This document shows, in pieces, positions 37,049-47,037 of a stretch of DNA of 61,784 nt. Each line of letters opens with the position of its first letter. The stretch's first letter is position 1. The notes below the pieces were generated by a model, which was not told the origin of the DNA, did no database searches, and worked only from the letters and a program-made list of their open reading frames with translations. Source of the stretch: Lyngbya aestuarii BL J (lineage in GTDB: Bacteria > Cyanobacteriota > Cyanobacteriia > Cyanobacteriales > Microcoleaceae); NCBI RefSeq assembly GCF_000478195.2, contig NZ_AUZM01000036.1:1-61784 (forward strand), read 5' to 3'. A program made the translations under genes and the position numbers.

Positions 37049-37810
37049 TTAGCCTTGTTCTTCTGCTATTTTTTCATTTAATGCTTTACGAGCAATTTTT
37101 GTAACATAAACGGTCACGGCAACAGTAGCCACTAAACCCACACCATAAAGAATCCATTCTCCTGTGGTTTTTGAGCGTTCTTCTAAGGCTAAAGTTGCTA
37201 ATTCTCCTGCGAGAGAACCGATATAAACATACATAATTGTTCCCGGAATCATACCAATCCAAGACGCAACGACATAATCCCGGAGAGAAACTTTAGTTAA
37301 TCCAAACGAATAATTGAGTAAGTTAAAAGGGAAAATGGGAGACAGTCGAGTTAACCCCACAATTTTCCAACCTTCTCGGGCTACAGCTTCATCAATCGCC
37401 TTAAATTTCTGGTTTCCCGCGATTTTTTTAGCCACCCAACCTCGGGCTAAATATCGACCGACTAAAAAGGCACAAGTTGCCCCAGCGACAGAACCGATTG
37501 AAACATAAATTGAACCCGTAAAAATACCAAAGATTGCACCGGCTCCCAAAGTTAAAATTGAACCCGGAAGAAATAACACCGTTGCCAGAATATACACCAC
37601 AATAAATGCGACTGGCCCCCAATACCCAAGATTAGCAATCCAGTCTAAAGTCTCTCGCAGATAATCTTGGATAGAGGAGAAAGAATCAGAGAGATTAAAC
37701 AATTTTCCGGCTAAAATAATCAACATTGTGACTCCAATACCTAACAGTATTAATTTTAAAGGTTTGGAGATTTTTTTTCGTGAGGTTAGAGATTTTTCTG
37801 AAGAATTCAT
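37049..37810 (-). CDS. TVP38/TMEM64 (VTT-domain) membrane protein, copy 2
   Basis: A 253-residue paralogue of copy 1 with a longer C-terminal helix. It shows LTRLSPIFPFNLLNYSFGLT and FLPGSILTLGAGAIFG, both typical of the family. It lies between the arsS-like gene (30 bp upstream) and copy 1 (6 bp downstream). Tandem VTT genes may work as a pair. Confidence 0.88.
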   Translation of the reverse strand: MNSSEKSLTSRKKISKPLKLILLGIGVTMLIILAGKLFNLSDSFSSIQDYLRETLDWIANLGYWGPVAFIVVYILATVLFLPGSILTLGAGAIFGIFTGSIYVSIGSVAGATCAFLVGRYLARGWVAKKIAGNQKFKAIDEAVAREGWKIVGLTRLSPIFPFNLLNYSFGLTKVSLRDYVVASWIGMIPGTIMYVYIGSLAGELATLALEERSKTTGEWILYGVGLVATVAVTVYVTKIARKALNEKIAEEQG

Positions 37811-37840
37811 CTGAAAGATTTTGACTCCGCAATTTTATAT

Positions 37841-38836
37841 TCAGTCATCGGAAATTAAGGCACCACCACAGCTTGAACCGCATCCAGCCGTACACCCATA
37901 ACAAAAGGGTGCGGTTTGGATTTCTCGAATCACATCTAAGTTCTCAAACTCCAGTAATTTTTTGATGGTTAAAAGTTCACCTGTTGAGGTCTGAGCCGGA
38001 ATATTTTCCATTTGATTGAAGTCACAATCATAAATATTTCCGAGATAATCAATCGAGAGTTGATCGCGACACATTAAATGTTCAGTTGTCTGGGAGTTAT
38101 AGTTGTCTTCGAGAAATTGTAGGTAAGGTTGATGAATATTTTTATTTTTTAGATAAAACTTAGTGCGGCCAATGGGTAAGTTAGTAATCGTAAAAAGTTG
38201 ATTAAAATCAAGATCAAAGTGTTGTTTAAGATAGTGTTTATAGGCGGGGTCAAGCTGTTGTTGTTCTGGAGGCAAAGAAAAAGATTGAGGCTGAGGCAAA
38301 GGAGGATTATACACTAAATCTAATACCAAATTTTGTTGCCTACCATACCCAAGCTGATTCAGCCTTTGAATAGCGGCAATGGAATCTTGATAAACACCTT
38401 TACCTCTCATTTTGTCAACGTTATCTTCCAAATAACAAGGCAAAGATGCTATAATTCTGACCTGATGTCGAGCGCAATACTCTGGAATCTCTTGAAATCC
38501 ATCAACAAAATAAATCGTGAGATTGGAGCGCACAATCACTTCTTTTTCACATAAACGAGCAGCTTCTACAAGAGGTTTAAACCCATAATTCATCTCGGGT
38601 GCTCCTCCAGTCAAATCAACGGTTTGAATTTGGGGAAAACGATGAATGAGTTCGATCAATTGATCGCAGATTTCCGGAGAAAGTTCTTCGGTTCGTTTGG
38701 GGCTAGCTTCGACATGACAGTGGGTACAAGCCAAATTACATCGCTTACCCAAATTAATCTGTAACACAGAGATGGGCTGCTTAGTTAGAGGAGAACCTAA
38801 TTTATGATCAAAGGGTGTCAAAGTTGTTTTCAGCAT
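37841..38836 (-). CDS. arsS: Arsenosugar biosynthesis radical SAM protein ArsS
   Basis: A 331-residue radical SAM enzyme with the cluster motif CNLACTHC (CxxxCxxC) and the SAM-binding TGGAPE motif. The C-terminal domain has a Cys-rich CYGCTAGCGSSCGGAL tail that fits auxiliary metal binding. ArsS transfers the 5'-deoxyadenosyl group of SAM to methylated arsenic, giving arsenosugar precursors. The partner methyltransferase ArsM is not in the window. No in-frame TGA is used, so this is a Cys form and not a selenoprotein. Confidence 0.88.
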   Translation of the reverse strand: MLKTTLTPFDHKLGSPLTKQPISVLQINLGKRCNLACTHCHVEASPKRTEELSPEICDQLIELIHRFPQIQTVDLTGGAPEMNYGFKPLVEAARLCEKEVIVRSNLTIYFVDGFQEIPEYCARHQVRIIASLPCYLEDNVDKMRGKGVYQDSIAAIQRLNQLGYGRQQNLVLDLVYNPPLPQPQSFSLPPEQQQLDPAYKHYLKQHFDLDFNQLFTITNLPIGRTKFYLKNKNIHQPYLQFLEDNYNSQTTEHLMCRDQLSIDYLGNIYDCDFNQMENIPAQTSTGELLTIKKLLEFENLDVIREIQTAPFCYGCTAGCGSSCGGALISDD

Positions 38837-39238
38837 GATTTATCCCGGTTTGGAGTTAGAAGTTATGAATGATGGTAGCAGCAAACTTCCATCCGCTTCA
38901 ATCTAAACGCTTTGATCTTGATTGCTTTTCAAGTCATGTTCGATCCGATTGGTGTTTCCCATTGCTATTGCTCTTGTTGATGTCCTGTTGCTGTTGTTTC
39001 TATTCTTATTCAAAGCCGAACGACTGAATTTATCCTGAGAAAAAGCTGAGTATTCGATAATATAGAGTGAGATCAGATGTCAAAATCTAAAAACAATAAA
39101 TTATAACGAGCATGGATAGTCTTGAACTTTTTCAGTATTATGTTGCTTGTCATTGATTTTATATCTCTTTTTAATCTATGGCTTTTAAAATGATAGTAAT
39201 TTTTTGTGATTAAGTGCCATTTGTTGTTGACTTTAAAT
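38837..39238. other. Divergent intergenic region
   Basis: These 402 bp between arsS and the channel gene hold no gene or clear repeat that I can see. The A/T-rich second half probably holds the channel promoter. A GTG at 39206 in frame with the channel has no ribosome-binding site. Confidence 0.5.
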
Positions 39239-40585
39239 ATGCAAATTATCCATCCAGAATCAAAAGTGGTCATCATTTGGGAATCTCTAATTGTTTTAGT
39301 TACTCTCTACAATTATCTGGCGATTCCATTTCGGATTGCTTTTAAAACGAGTAGTGGTGGCATCTGGCTGATCTTAGATATTTTAAGTGACTCTATATTA
39401 ATTACTGATATTTTTCTGCGGTTTCATATGGGATATATTGATCAGGGAGCATTTATTAATGATCAACAAAAAATTCAACAACATTACCGCGCTAACGATT
39501 TTAAAATTAATTTAATTGCCAGTTTTCCTGTTGATATTCTGATCAGAGTTTTGTTTCCTAGTCTTCCTGGCTATGTCATTGGTATTGCCAGACTTCTTCG
39601 ACTTTTACGAGGTTTTCAATGTTTAGGAATCTTCAGACGATGGGAGAATAATGTTAATGTTAATCCGGTGGTAATTCGGATGATTAACTTAGTGATGATT
39701 ATTTTTCTCATCGATCATTGGGTGGCTTGCGTATGGTTTTTTATTGGAGAAACAACAAAAATTTCCAATGAATCTTGGTTAACCAGTGCTTCTTTAGAAA
39801 ATGCACGTACTACTACCCAATATATGAAATCACTCTATTGGTCAATTACCACTTTAACAACTGTCGGCTATGGAGATATTACCCCAACAAATGACTTGGA
39901 AATTGCCTTTACTTTGATTATTATGTTTTTAGGAGTGTCCATGTATGCGTTTATTATTGGTAACGTTGCTTCGTTAATTGCCAATTTAGATGCAAATCAA
40001 GGACGTTTTCGAGAAAAATTGGATCAAATTCAAGCCTATATGCGTGAACGTCGAATTCCTTCACCCTTACAACAGCAAGTTCGAGATTATTATCAATATA
40101 TGTGGGAATATAGCCATGATGCTTCTATGGAATTGGACTTTTTAGATGAACTTCCCCACTCTATAAAAACTCGTATTTATCTTCATCTCCATCAAGAACT
40201 CTTAGAAAAAGTACCTTTATTTAAAGAAGCAGATAAAGGCTTTATCGAAGACTTAGTGATTAAATTAAGACCTCGGATCTTACCCCCAGAGGACTATATT
40301 ATCCGAGAAGAACAGTTAGGCCATGAAATGTATTTTATCAAACGAGGAGAAGTGATTGCTTTTTCTGAAAAAACAGGTCGAGTTTATCGGACAATGACAG
40401 CCGGAATGTTTTTCGGTGAAATTGCGCTTTTATACTCTAGTCGGCGAACAGCTTCGGTGAAAACCCAAACCTACTGTGAACTTTTTGTGTTGTACAAAGA
40501 TGATTTTGATCAAGTCTTAGAAAACTATCCTCGCTTTTGGGAAAAAGTAAAAGAAATTGCTGAACAACGCTTTCAAACCAAGTAA
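39239..40585 (+). CDS. Cyclic-nucleotide-gated voltage-type K+ channel
   Basis: The preferred start is ATG at 39239 (448 residues). It has six transmembrane helices, with an S4-like basic segment IGIARLLRLLRGFQ. The pore carries TTLTTVGYGD, the K+ selectivity filter. An S6/C-linker (RDYYQYMWEYSHDASMELDF) leads to a C-terminal cyclic-nucleotide-binding domain (about 330-440) with GEIALLYSSRRTASVK as phosphate-binding cassette. The Arg-Arg pair in the cassette is kept, so cAMP or cGMP binding is plausible. The architecture resembles eukaryotic EAG/HCN channels. Confidence 0.92.
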   Translation: MQIIHPESKVVIIWESLIVLVTLYNYLAIPFRIAFKTSSGGIWLILDILSDSILITDIFLRFHMGYIDQGAFINDQQKIQQHYRANDFKINLIASFPVDILIRVLFPSLPGYVIGIARLLRLLRGFQCLGIFRRWENNVNVNPVVIRMINLVMIIFLIDHWVACVWFFIGETTKISNESWLTSASLENARTTTQYMKSLYWSITTLTTVGYGDITPTNDLEIAFTLIIMFLGVSMYAFIIGNVASLIANLDANQGRFREKLDQIQAYMRERRIPSPLQQQVRDYYQYMWEYSHDASMELDFLDELPHSIKTRIYLHLHQELLEKVPLFKEADKGFIEDLVIKLRPRILPPEDYIIREEQLGHEMYFIKRGEVIAFSEKTGRVYRTMTAGMFFGEIALLYSSRRTASVKTQTYCELFVLYKDDFDQVLENYPRFWEKVKEIAEQRFQTK

Positions 40586-40588
40586 CTC

Positions 40589-40616
40589 TTTTGAGTTTTG
40601 AGTTTTGAGTTTTGAG
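40589..40616. repeat. Tandem heptamer TTTTGAG, four copies
   Basis: Four exact copies of TTTTGAG are followed by TTTT. This is a short tandemly repeated heptamer as often found between cyanobacterial genes. It lies in the convergent gap between the channel gene and the 95-residue membrane protein. Confidence 0.85.
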
Positions 40617-40631
40617 TTTTATTGTCGAGTT

Positions 40632-40919
40632 TTATTCGACTTGTTCGATAGGCGTTTGAGAAGGTTGACCTGTAAGATCAAATCGATTCATAAGATAGAT
40701 CACTCCAGTCGCGACAATTGTTCCTAATACTAACCCAATAATCACTAAAAAAATAAAAGAACGACGAAGAACTTTAATCGTCTCTGGATGGGGTTCTTGA
40801 TGTTGTACATCATCATCAATCGAGTCTGTATCTGGATGATGATTATTAAGTGTATTTAAAGCATCATCAGAACGATGACCATTCTCTGAATCGGGATTTG
40901 AATTGGAAAATAAATTCAT
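40632..40919 (-). CDS. Small single-span membrane protein, unknown function
   Basis: This 95-residue protein has an acidic, His/Asp/Asn-rich N-terminal half, one transmembrane helix (about 54-76, FIFLVIIGLVLGTIVATGVI) and a short polar tail. I recognise no family. It precedes no obvious partner. A small hairpin GTCGA/TCGAC (40624-40640) overlaps its stop and may end its transcript. Confidence 0.6.
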   Translation of the reverse strand: MNLFSNSNPDSENGHRSDDALNTLNNHHPDTDSIDDDVQHQEPHPETIKVLRRSFIFLVIIGLVLGTIVATGVIYLMNRFDLTGQPSQTPIEQVE

Positions 40920-41029
40920 TGTAATTTCCTGTTTGGGATTGAGATCAAAAAAACAATCGATTAATGTAATTTTTTAATTAACCAATTGTTTTCAGTTTGA
41001 GAACGCTCTAAACTCTCCTCTGTGAGCTG

Positions 41030-42493
41030 TTAAGAGGCAGAAGATTGACTGGCTTGTTTTTGTTGAATTTGGGGAGACAGACGATTCATCGCTTGTTTCA
41101 CAAAAGATTGCAATAACGAAAGCTGTTGGTTTTGCTGAAACACAGTTTTCAAGGTTTGATTGAGCGCGTTAAGATTGAGGGCAAACTGACCCGACTCCTG
41201 CTCATCTATCTCTAACGTTTGAAAATATTCCACTAAACTTAAACCCGCAATTCGAGTTAAATAGGCTGCACTCACGCCTTGAACCACGCCACCCGCGACA
41301 AAGGTCATTGTATTACTTTTTAACATCGAGGTTAAAGTTTGAGTGGTCAGTTCTACAAACCCTAATTTCAACATCTGACTTCCCACCGTTTTCGCCACTT
41401 CTTGGGCTTGGTCTAGAGAAAACTTTTGCTGATAAATTCCACCCAAATCAATCACTAACTGAGCATTAATTGCCGCAGTTGCTAATACATCCAACGCCGG
41501 AACCGGATTTGCAAAAGCTGTCGCGGCAGCGATCCATTGATATTGTTCAATGATCGGTAAAGCCTGTTCCCGTCTAACTTGATTTAAACCCGTTTTTACT
41601 TGGGCTTGTAAGGCTTTGGCTTGTCGATAAGTCGTCGCCCAAACTAAAGATTGTTGTTCTTGTTGTAAAATCTGACTGAGCCGTTGAGTTAGGGGTAGAA
41701 TTTCCGGTTGTTGCGCTTCCATCCATTCTTTAACTGAACCATCGGCTTGATGTTGACGGACTTTCACGGGACTCGGAGAAGCGGCGATCGCCATCACATC
41801 TTCGGGTTCTAACAATCCCTGCATGGTTTCTCGCAGGCGTTGGAGGATAACGGGTTGTTCTTCCTGGGAATGTTGATCTTGCTTGTTCCAAACGAAGATC
41901 ACCCGCTGACTTTGCAGTAAAAGTTGAGAAATGGTTTGATATTGGGGATCGGTGACATCCCCACTGATGAGAAAGAGGACAATATCACAATTTGTTAATC
42001 CATTTTGCTGTCCTTCGGGAATTTCCACCCAGGTTAACGGTTGGCTGTATTGAGGGATATCATAGTTAGATAAGACCTGCATTAACAGGGTTTTTCCCAC
42101 CGATTTTCCCCCCATAACCCCAATCGATAAGGCTTGACGTTCGAGTTGAGAGGAGAGTTCGGTAAGCTGTTGTTGGAATTGAGCAATGTTGGCGGTAAAA
42201 TCCTGTGGAGAGCGGCTTTGTTGAGCAATGGTAGTCAACTTTTCGATCATCGTTCCCGTTTGAGCGAGTGCTTGATCGACGCTTTGGCGATCCACAATTT
42301 TGGGAGTCAGGGCGGGGGTGGTTTGGGGAAACTGTCGCTGTAGCCACCAAAGCCCGGCTCCGATGGCCATTGTCCCCACTAATGCGGTTTCACCCAATTC
42401 AGCGGCCGAATGCGCCATACTGTTGACTAACCAGAGTAAAAAAGAGAGTCCGATTCCCCCAACTAGAATGGGGCGTTGTAATTTAGCCGTCAT
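41030..42493 (-). CDS. Membrane-associated P-loop GTPase-like protein (DUF697/YcjF type)
   Basis: This 487-residue protein begins with two hydrophobic helices (about 10-25 and 35-50). A central P-loop domain has GGKSVGKT (128-135) and WNKQD as the G4 motif. The C-terminal region has hydrophobic helices (AATAFANPVPALDVLATAAI, LTSMLKSNTMTFVAGGVVQG) typical of DUF697. Such proteins are found across cyanobacteria and are probably membrane-remodelling or stress-related GTPases; a precise role is not known. Confidence 0.82.
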   Translation of the reverse strand: MTAKLQRPILVGGIGLSFLLWLVNSMAHSAAELGETALVGTMAIGAGLWWLQRQFPQTTPALTPKIVDRQSVDQALAQTGTMIEKLTTIAQQSRSPQDFTANIAQFQQQLTELSSQLERQALSIGVMGGKSVGKTLLMQVLSNYDIPQYSQPLTWVEIPEGQQNGLTNCDIVLFLISGDVTDPQYQTISQLLLQSQRVIFVWNKQDQHSQEEQPVILQRLRETMQGLLEPEDVMAIAASPSPVKVRQHQADGSVKEWMEAQQPEILPLTQRLSQILQQEQQSLVWATTYRQAKALQAQVKTGLNQVRREQALPIIEQYQWIAAATAFANPVPALDVLATAAINAQLVIDLGGIYQQKFSLDQAQEVAKTVGSQMLKLGFVELTTQTLTSMLKSNTMTFVAGGVVQGVSAAYLTRIAGLSLVEYFQTLEIDEQESGQFALNLNALNQTLKTVFQQNQQLSLLQSFVKQAMNRLSPQIQQKQASQSSAS

Positions 42494-42602
42494 AATAAAA
42501 AATTGTGATAACTGATTGAAATAACGTTACATTCAAGCTTAGATCAAAACTGAAGCTATGCTTAATATTGTACCGGGATCAACGTCATACGCTGATAAGA
42601 CT

Positions 42603-43688
42603 ATGAGCTTAAATTTTCGATTTGCCATTGTTAGCGATCTCCATATTGCCCTTTCTCACACGATTTGGGATCATCCTACACGGTTTCATCTGGTTGAAGT
42701 CAGTATTCCGACGTTAGAACTTGTTCTTGAACATTTAGCCGAATGTGACTTAGACTTTTTGCTGTTACCGGGTGATTTAACCCAAGATGGGGAGATTGAT
42801 AATCATGTTTGGTTGAGTAAACGTTTAGCTAAACTTCCCTTTCCGGTTTATGTGGTTCCGGGAAACCATGATGTACCGCTCTCGGTGGGAAATGACAAGG
42901 TAACAGGTTTGAGTGATTTTCCCCGGTATTATCATCAGTTTGGCTATGAAAACATTGATCAGTTGCACTATACCCATGAGATTTTACCGGGAGTGCGGTT
43001 GATCGGGTTAAATTCTAACATTTTTGATCAAACGGGAAGACAAATCGGTTATCTTGATCAACAGCAACTTGACTGGTTAAAAGCAGTGTTAGCAACGACT
43101 GAGGATGAGTTGGTGATGGTAATGTTACATCATAATGTGATTGAACATCTTCCGGGTCAAGCGACTAATCCTTTAGGTCGTCGGTATATGTTAAAAAATG
43201 CACCGCAATTGTTAGAAATACTGGATCAAGCTGGCGTAAAGCTTGTGTTTACGGGTCATTTGCACGTTCAAGATATTGCTCAATGGCAAAATATTTATGA
43301 GATTACAACAGGTTCTTTAGTGAGTTATCCTCACCCTTATCGGATTGTCAATTTCCGAACAGAATCGGATGGAAAACAGGTATTACAGATTGAGTCTCAT
43401 CGTATCACTTCTGTTGCCGGCTGGCCGGATTTAACCGAACAGTCACGGGAGCGGATTGCCGATCACTCGTTTGCATTTATGACAAAATTGTTAACCAGTC
43501 CTCCTTTAAGTTTACCACAGGAACAAGCGGTTCAGTTGGCTCCTGATTTGCGTTATTTTTGGGCTGATGTTGCCGGAGGAGATGCGGAGTTACATTTTCC
43601 CACGTTACCGACTCCGGTTCGAGATTATTTTGAGGCATTTAGTAGTGAGTCTGCAATTGATAATCAGGCAACGTTATTGCTGAGTTAA
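42603..43688 (+). CDS. Metallophosphoesterase, CpdA-like phosphodiesterase
   Basis: The preferred start is ATG at 42603 (361 residues, MSLNFRFAIVSDLHIA); the 15-residue upstream extension is not conserved. The calcineurin-like metal-binding blocks are complete: SDLH, GDLTQDG, GNHD, LHHN and TGHLH. This pattern matches class III cyclic-nucleotide phosphodiesterases (CpdA), so hydrolysis of cAMP is a fair guess. The C-terminal 90 residues are specific to cyanobacterial homologues. Confidence 0.87.
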   Translation: MSLNFRFAIVSDLHIALSHTIWDHPTRFHLVEVSIPTLELVLEHLAECDLDFLLLPGDLTQDGEIDNHVWLSKRLAKLPFPVYVVPGNHDVPLSVGNDKVTGLSDFPRYYHQFGYENIDQLHYTHEILPGVRLIGLNSNIFDQTGRQIGYLDQQQLDWLKAVLATTEDELVMVMLHHNVIEHLPGQATNPLGRRYMLKNAPQLLEILDQAGVKLVFTGHLHVQDIAQWQNIYEITTGSLVSYPHPYRIVNFRTESDGKQVLQIESHRITSVAGWPDLTEQSRERIADHSFAFMTKLLTSPPLSLPQEQAVQLAPDLRYFWADVAGGDAELHFPTLPTPVRDYFEAFSSESAIDNQATLLLS

Positions 43689-43849
43689 TTCTGTTTTAAA
43701 CGAGACATTATGGGGCTGATAAAATTTAATTTTCGGCGAATTGTTTGATAATAATATTGTACCGTTAAGAAAGCGATGGCGTGTCTCAATGAATTTGTGA
43801 ATAGTCTGGCTCTCTGAAAGACTTCCCCCTAACTTGCTTAAGATTCCTA

Positions 43850-45868
43850 ATGAGCAACCCTAATTCTTTACTGGATAATCTACTCCCAAATTCTACACGA
43901 ACAGACCTGCAAATCCAGGTTTATTTTAAATCTTCTCTGACGGCTTTATCCCACGCGATCGAAGATTTAGTGCTAGCGAGATCAGATCAACCTCTAGTAA
44001 TTGCCAATTTTCAACAAGAGCGTTTTTATCGGCAAGAAATTCGTCGCTATCGTCAAATTGCTCAACAAAGTGATCAGGTTTATGTTTTAGCAGTACCGGA
44101 AGTTTCATCCAACTTGAGTTTAAATTCTGAACCCTATGAAATCATTCCCCTAAACCCTGATGATGAACTCGCACAAGAATGGCATTTAGTGATTGTTGCG
44201 GCAGATTATACTGCTTGTTTGGTGTGTCGAGAACACCCGGAAGCGGGAAATATTGTCGATCAAGCCCGACGATTTCAAGGATTGTGGACCTTTGATCCTC
44301 AAATCAGTCGCTCGGCGGCTCGCTGGCTCTTAGACTATATTGTGGCTGATTCTCCCCAACTCAAACCCAAAGTCGAACAGGCTTACCAACAATACCAACT
44401 AACCCCTGAAACCTCTCAATCCGTTTCTCTACAGAGCCAACAAGCCATTAATACGGAAATCTTTGCGACTCGACTCGTCACCTATTTACAGACCAATCAG
44501 TATAAACTCCTCAAAGCTTACCGGGCGATCGCCGAAAAAGAACGTCGAGAACGTCTGATTAATGTGATGGCGACGGCAATTCGCAGTTCCCTCAACTCCA
44601 GTGAGATTTTCAGCATTGCAGTGCAGGAGATTGGCGAAACCTTTGAAAACTGTCGCTGTTTACTCTATCGTCTCAATCCTCGGGCGCGAGAAGCCGAAAT
44701 AGAATATGAATTTCTCCCCTCGGGAATGGTGTCCTTAAAAGGACAATCTTGGTCTTTAATTGATAATCCCTTATTTGTGGCGGTTCAGGCTCAAGATCGG
44801 GCGTTAGCAGTTGATGATGTCTCGAAAAATTCCTACTTGTTGGAAAATGCACTGTTGAGGACAAAGATTGAAAAAGCGAATATTCGGGCTTGGCTGTTGG
44901 TTCCTATTCGTTACCGAGGAAGCTTGTTAGGGATGATCGAGTTGCATTATGGGGGGGTGCAAGCCTATCATTGGCGGGGTCAAGATATTGCGTTACTCGA
45001 AGCGATCGCGACTCAAATTGGTGTGGCGCTCACTCAAGCGACAGCTTATGCAAATTTAATCTCACTCAACGAACAACTCGAAGCCCTAGAACGGATTCAA
45101 AATAACTTAATAGCCATTGTCGGTCACGAACTGCGAACCCCCCTTTCGACGATTCAAGTTTGTCTCGAAAGTCTAGCAAGTGAACCGGATATGCCGATTG
45201 AATTTCGCCAAACCATGCTGGATATGGCATTAACCGATTCGGAACGACTGCGACGGTTGATCCAAGATATTCTCACTTTGTCTAAGTTGGAAAGTGGTCA
45301 AACTTCAAAACGTCCAGAACCGCTACAACTCCAAGAAGTGGTTGAGTTTGCTCTGGCGGGTTTGAGAACGATTTGGGGAAGTGAGGGCTTACCCCCGATC
45401 AAGATCGAGTTATCCCCGCAATTGCCTTGTGTACGGGCAGATGGAGAAGGATTGGTGGAAGTGTTAACGAAATTGTTGGATAATGCCTGTAAGTTTACCG
45501 GAACGGCTGGACAGGTGACGATTCAAGCGAGAATCATGCCCCCGGTCGCTAATCAAAAGCGTCCCCGACATTCACTCCCAATGTTAGAAGTGGTGGTTGC
45601 CGATACTGGACGAGGCATTGAACCGAATCAGTTAGAAACGATTTTTGATCGCTTTTATCAAGAGGAAGATTCTCTTAAACGTTCAGTGGGGGGAACGGGT
45701 TTGGGTTTAGCGATTTGTCGTCAAATCGTCCAAGGCATGGGCGGACAGATCTGGGCAATTTCTGCCGGACGCGATCGCGGCAGTCAGTTTCATTTTACGG
45801 TTCCGGTTGAATTATCAATCGGGGAGAAAGGCAGAGGAGAAAGAGCGAGGAAGCCGAAAAGGGCTTAG
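43850..45868 (+). CDS. DICT-GAF sensor histidine kinase
   Basis: A 672-residue cytoplasmic kinase. An N-terminal DICT sensory domain (about 15-165, TDLQIQVYFKSSLTALSHAI) is followed by a GAF domain (about 240-400). HisKA has the phospho-acceptor in IVGHELRTPLSTIQV (H426), and HATPase shows NACKFTG, VADTGRGI and GGTGLGLAI. DICT domains pair with GAF and GGDEF modules in cyanobacteria and probably sense light or redox. Its stop overlaps the stop of the convergent Hpt gene by four bases. Confidence 0.9.
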   Translation: MSNPNSLLDNLLPNSTRTDLQIQVYFKSSLTALSHAIEDLVLARSDQPLVIANFQQERFYRQEIRRYRQIAQQSDQVYVLAVPEVSSNLSLNSEPYEIIPLNPDDELAQEWHLVIVAADYTACLVCREHPEAGNIVDQARRFQGLWTFDPQISRSAARWLLDYIVADSPQLKPKVEQAYQQYQLTPETSQSVSLQSQQAINTEIFATRLVTYLQTNQYKLLKAYRAIAEKERRERLINVMATAIRSSLNSSEIFSIAVQEIGETFENCRCLLYRLNPRAREAEIEYEFLPSGMVSLKGQSWSLIDNPLFVAVQAQDRALAVDDVSKNSYLLENALLRTKIEKANIRAWLLVPIRYRGSLLGMIELHYGGVQAYHWRGQDIALLEAIATQIGVALTQATAYANLISLNEQLEALERIQNNLIAIVGHELRTPLSTIQVCLESLASEPDMPIEFRQTMLDMALTDSERLRRLIQDILTLSKLESGQTSKRPEPLQLQEVVEFALAGLRTIWGSEGLPPIKIELSPQLPCVRADGEGLVEVLTKLLDNACKFTGTAGQVTIQARIMPPVANQKRPRHSLPMLEVVVADTGRGIEPNQLETIFDRFYQEEDSLKRSVGGTGLGLAICRQIVQGMGGQIWAISAGRDRGSQFHFTVPVELSIGEKGRGERARKPKRA

Positions 45869-46809
45869 GATTTGATGTGTTTGATCAAGAGTTGAGCGAT
45901 CGCTTGCAATTGTTTTTTATTAAAGGTTTTCAGCAAGACTTTTACGACTTCTTTGGGATCGGCCGGAATCGTAATTTCTTGCGCCGTCGCGGCGGTCGCG
46001 GTTCGGCCTGTGAGTTGTAATAAGGCTGGACTGGGTGCGATAACGTTTGCTTTTCCGACTTCGAGAAACTCCGATCCCTGCTTTAATTCTTTGATGACGG
46101 TGTTCGCTAAGTCTTTGTAAGAATTTTTGGGGTTCGCGATCGCTTGGTAAGCTGTTTTCACCAGGGTTTGCCAAGGCTCTACACCGGGGCCAACTTTGGT
46201 CAGACGCCCACATAATCCCGCAATTTGTTTGCGAGAAGCGGGAGATTCCGGCTGTTTTAAGCCCTGTAACATGGGTTTGAGAACGGTCATAACTTGAGCG
46301 GCAGCTTTTGGAACCTTTTGAGCGGTTGCAGCCGGGGGTTGAGCCGCAGGAGCCGCTTTGCCGCTAACCAGGAAGAGTAGGTGAGCTTCGAGTTTCTCAA
46401 AGAGGGGTGTTGAGGCGGTGACGATTTTTTCGCCCATTTGCGGGGACAATCCTGCCGGACTCTGAGCGCGGGTGATCAGATTTTTTAAGACTTCATAGGC
46501 TTTATTGGCCAGAGATTGGGCCGTGGCATCGACTTTAAAGGGGGTGTCTTTGACGGGTTTAAAGCAGTCTTCGAGACTTTTGGCTACTTTGTTAATACTG
46601 ACTAAATTGGGACTTTGATTCATGAGCATCGCCGCACCTCCCTTGATGGTATGAGCAGCACGGTAGATGGCGATCGCCTCTTCGCGATCCGGGTTCGCCA
46701 TGACAACGCTCAGGCGTTTTAGCCCTTGCTCCATGATTTCGAGGTGTTCTCCGGCTTCTTCCATGAAGGCGACGAAAATTTTCTGGTACTGCTGTTGATC
46801 TGGGGGCAC
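45865..46809 (-). CDS. Hpt-domain phosphotransfer protein
   Basis: This 314-residue protein starts at GTG (46809), which has a good AGGAGG site. Residues 1-110 form a histidine phosphotransfer domain with AHTIKGGAAM. The rest is an Ala/Pro-rich linker and a helical region with no known domain. CheA-like catalytic parts are absent, so it can only relay phosphate. The convergent DICT-GAF kinase next door is a possible partner; I have no direct evidence for that. Confidence 0.85.
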   Translation of the reverse strand: MPPDQQQYQKIFVAFMEEAGEHLEIMEQGLKRLSVVMANPDREEAIAIYRAAHTIKGGAAMLMNQSPNLVSINKVAKSLEDCFKPVKDTPFKVDATAQSLANKAYEVLKNLITRAQSPAGLSPQMGEKIVTASTPLFEKLEAHLLFLVSGKAAPAAQPPAATAQKVPKAAAQVMTVLKPMLQGLKQPESPASRKQIAGLCGRLTKVGPGVEPWQTLVKTAYQAIANPKNSYKDLANTVIKELKQGSEFLEVGKANVIAPSPALLQLTGRTATAATAQEITIPADPKEVVKVLLKTFNKKQLQAIAQLLIKHIKS

Positions 46810-47037
46810 GGCTATCCTCCTAATCTATTCAAATGCCAAGCCGAGTTGACTGTTCGAGCGAGGTGATCCCGCGACCAAAGAAAAGGGCTAGGCTTTTATG
46901 ATTAAAACCGACATGACAGGCAACGGACTGATCATTCAAAACAACTTTAACCCATCAATTGTAGGTTGCCCAGATCTAAATCAATTCTTTTCAGGTATGA
47001 TCTCTAGTTTTTTCTGTGACCTTCTCCCCTGCTTCCC

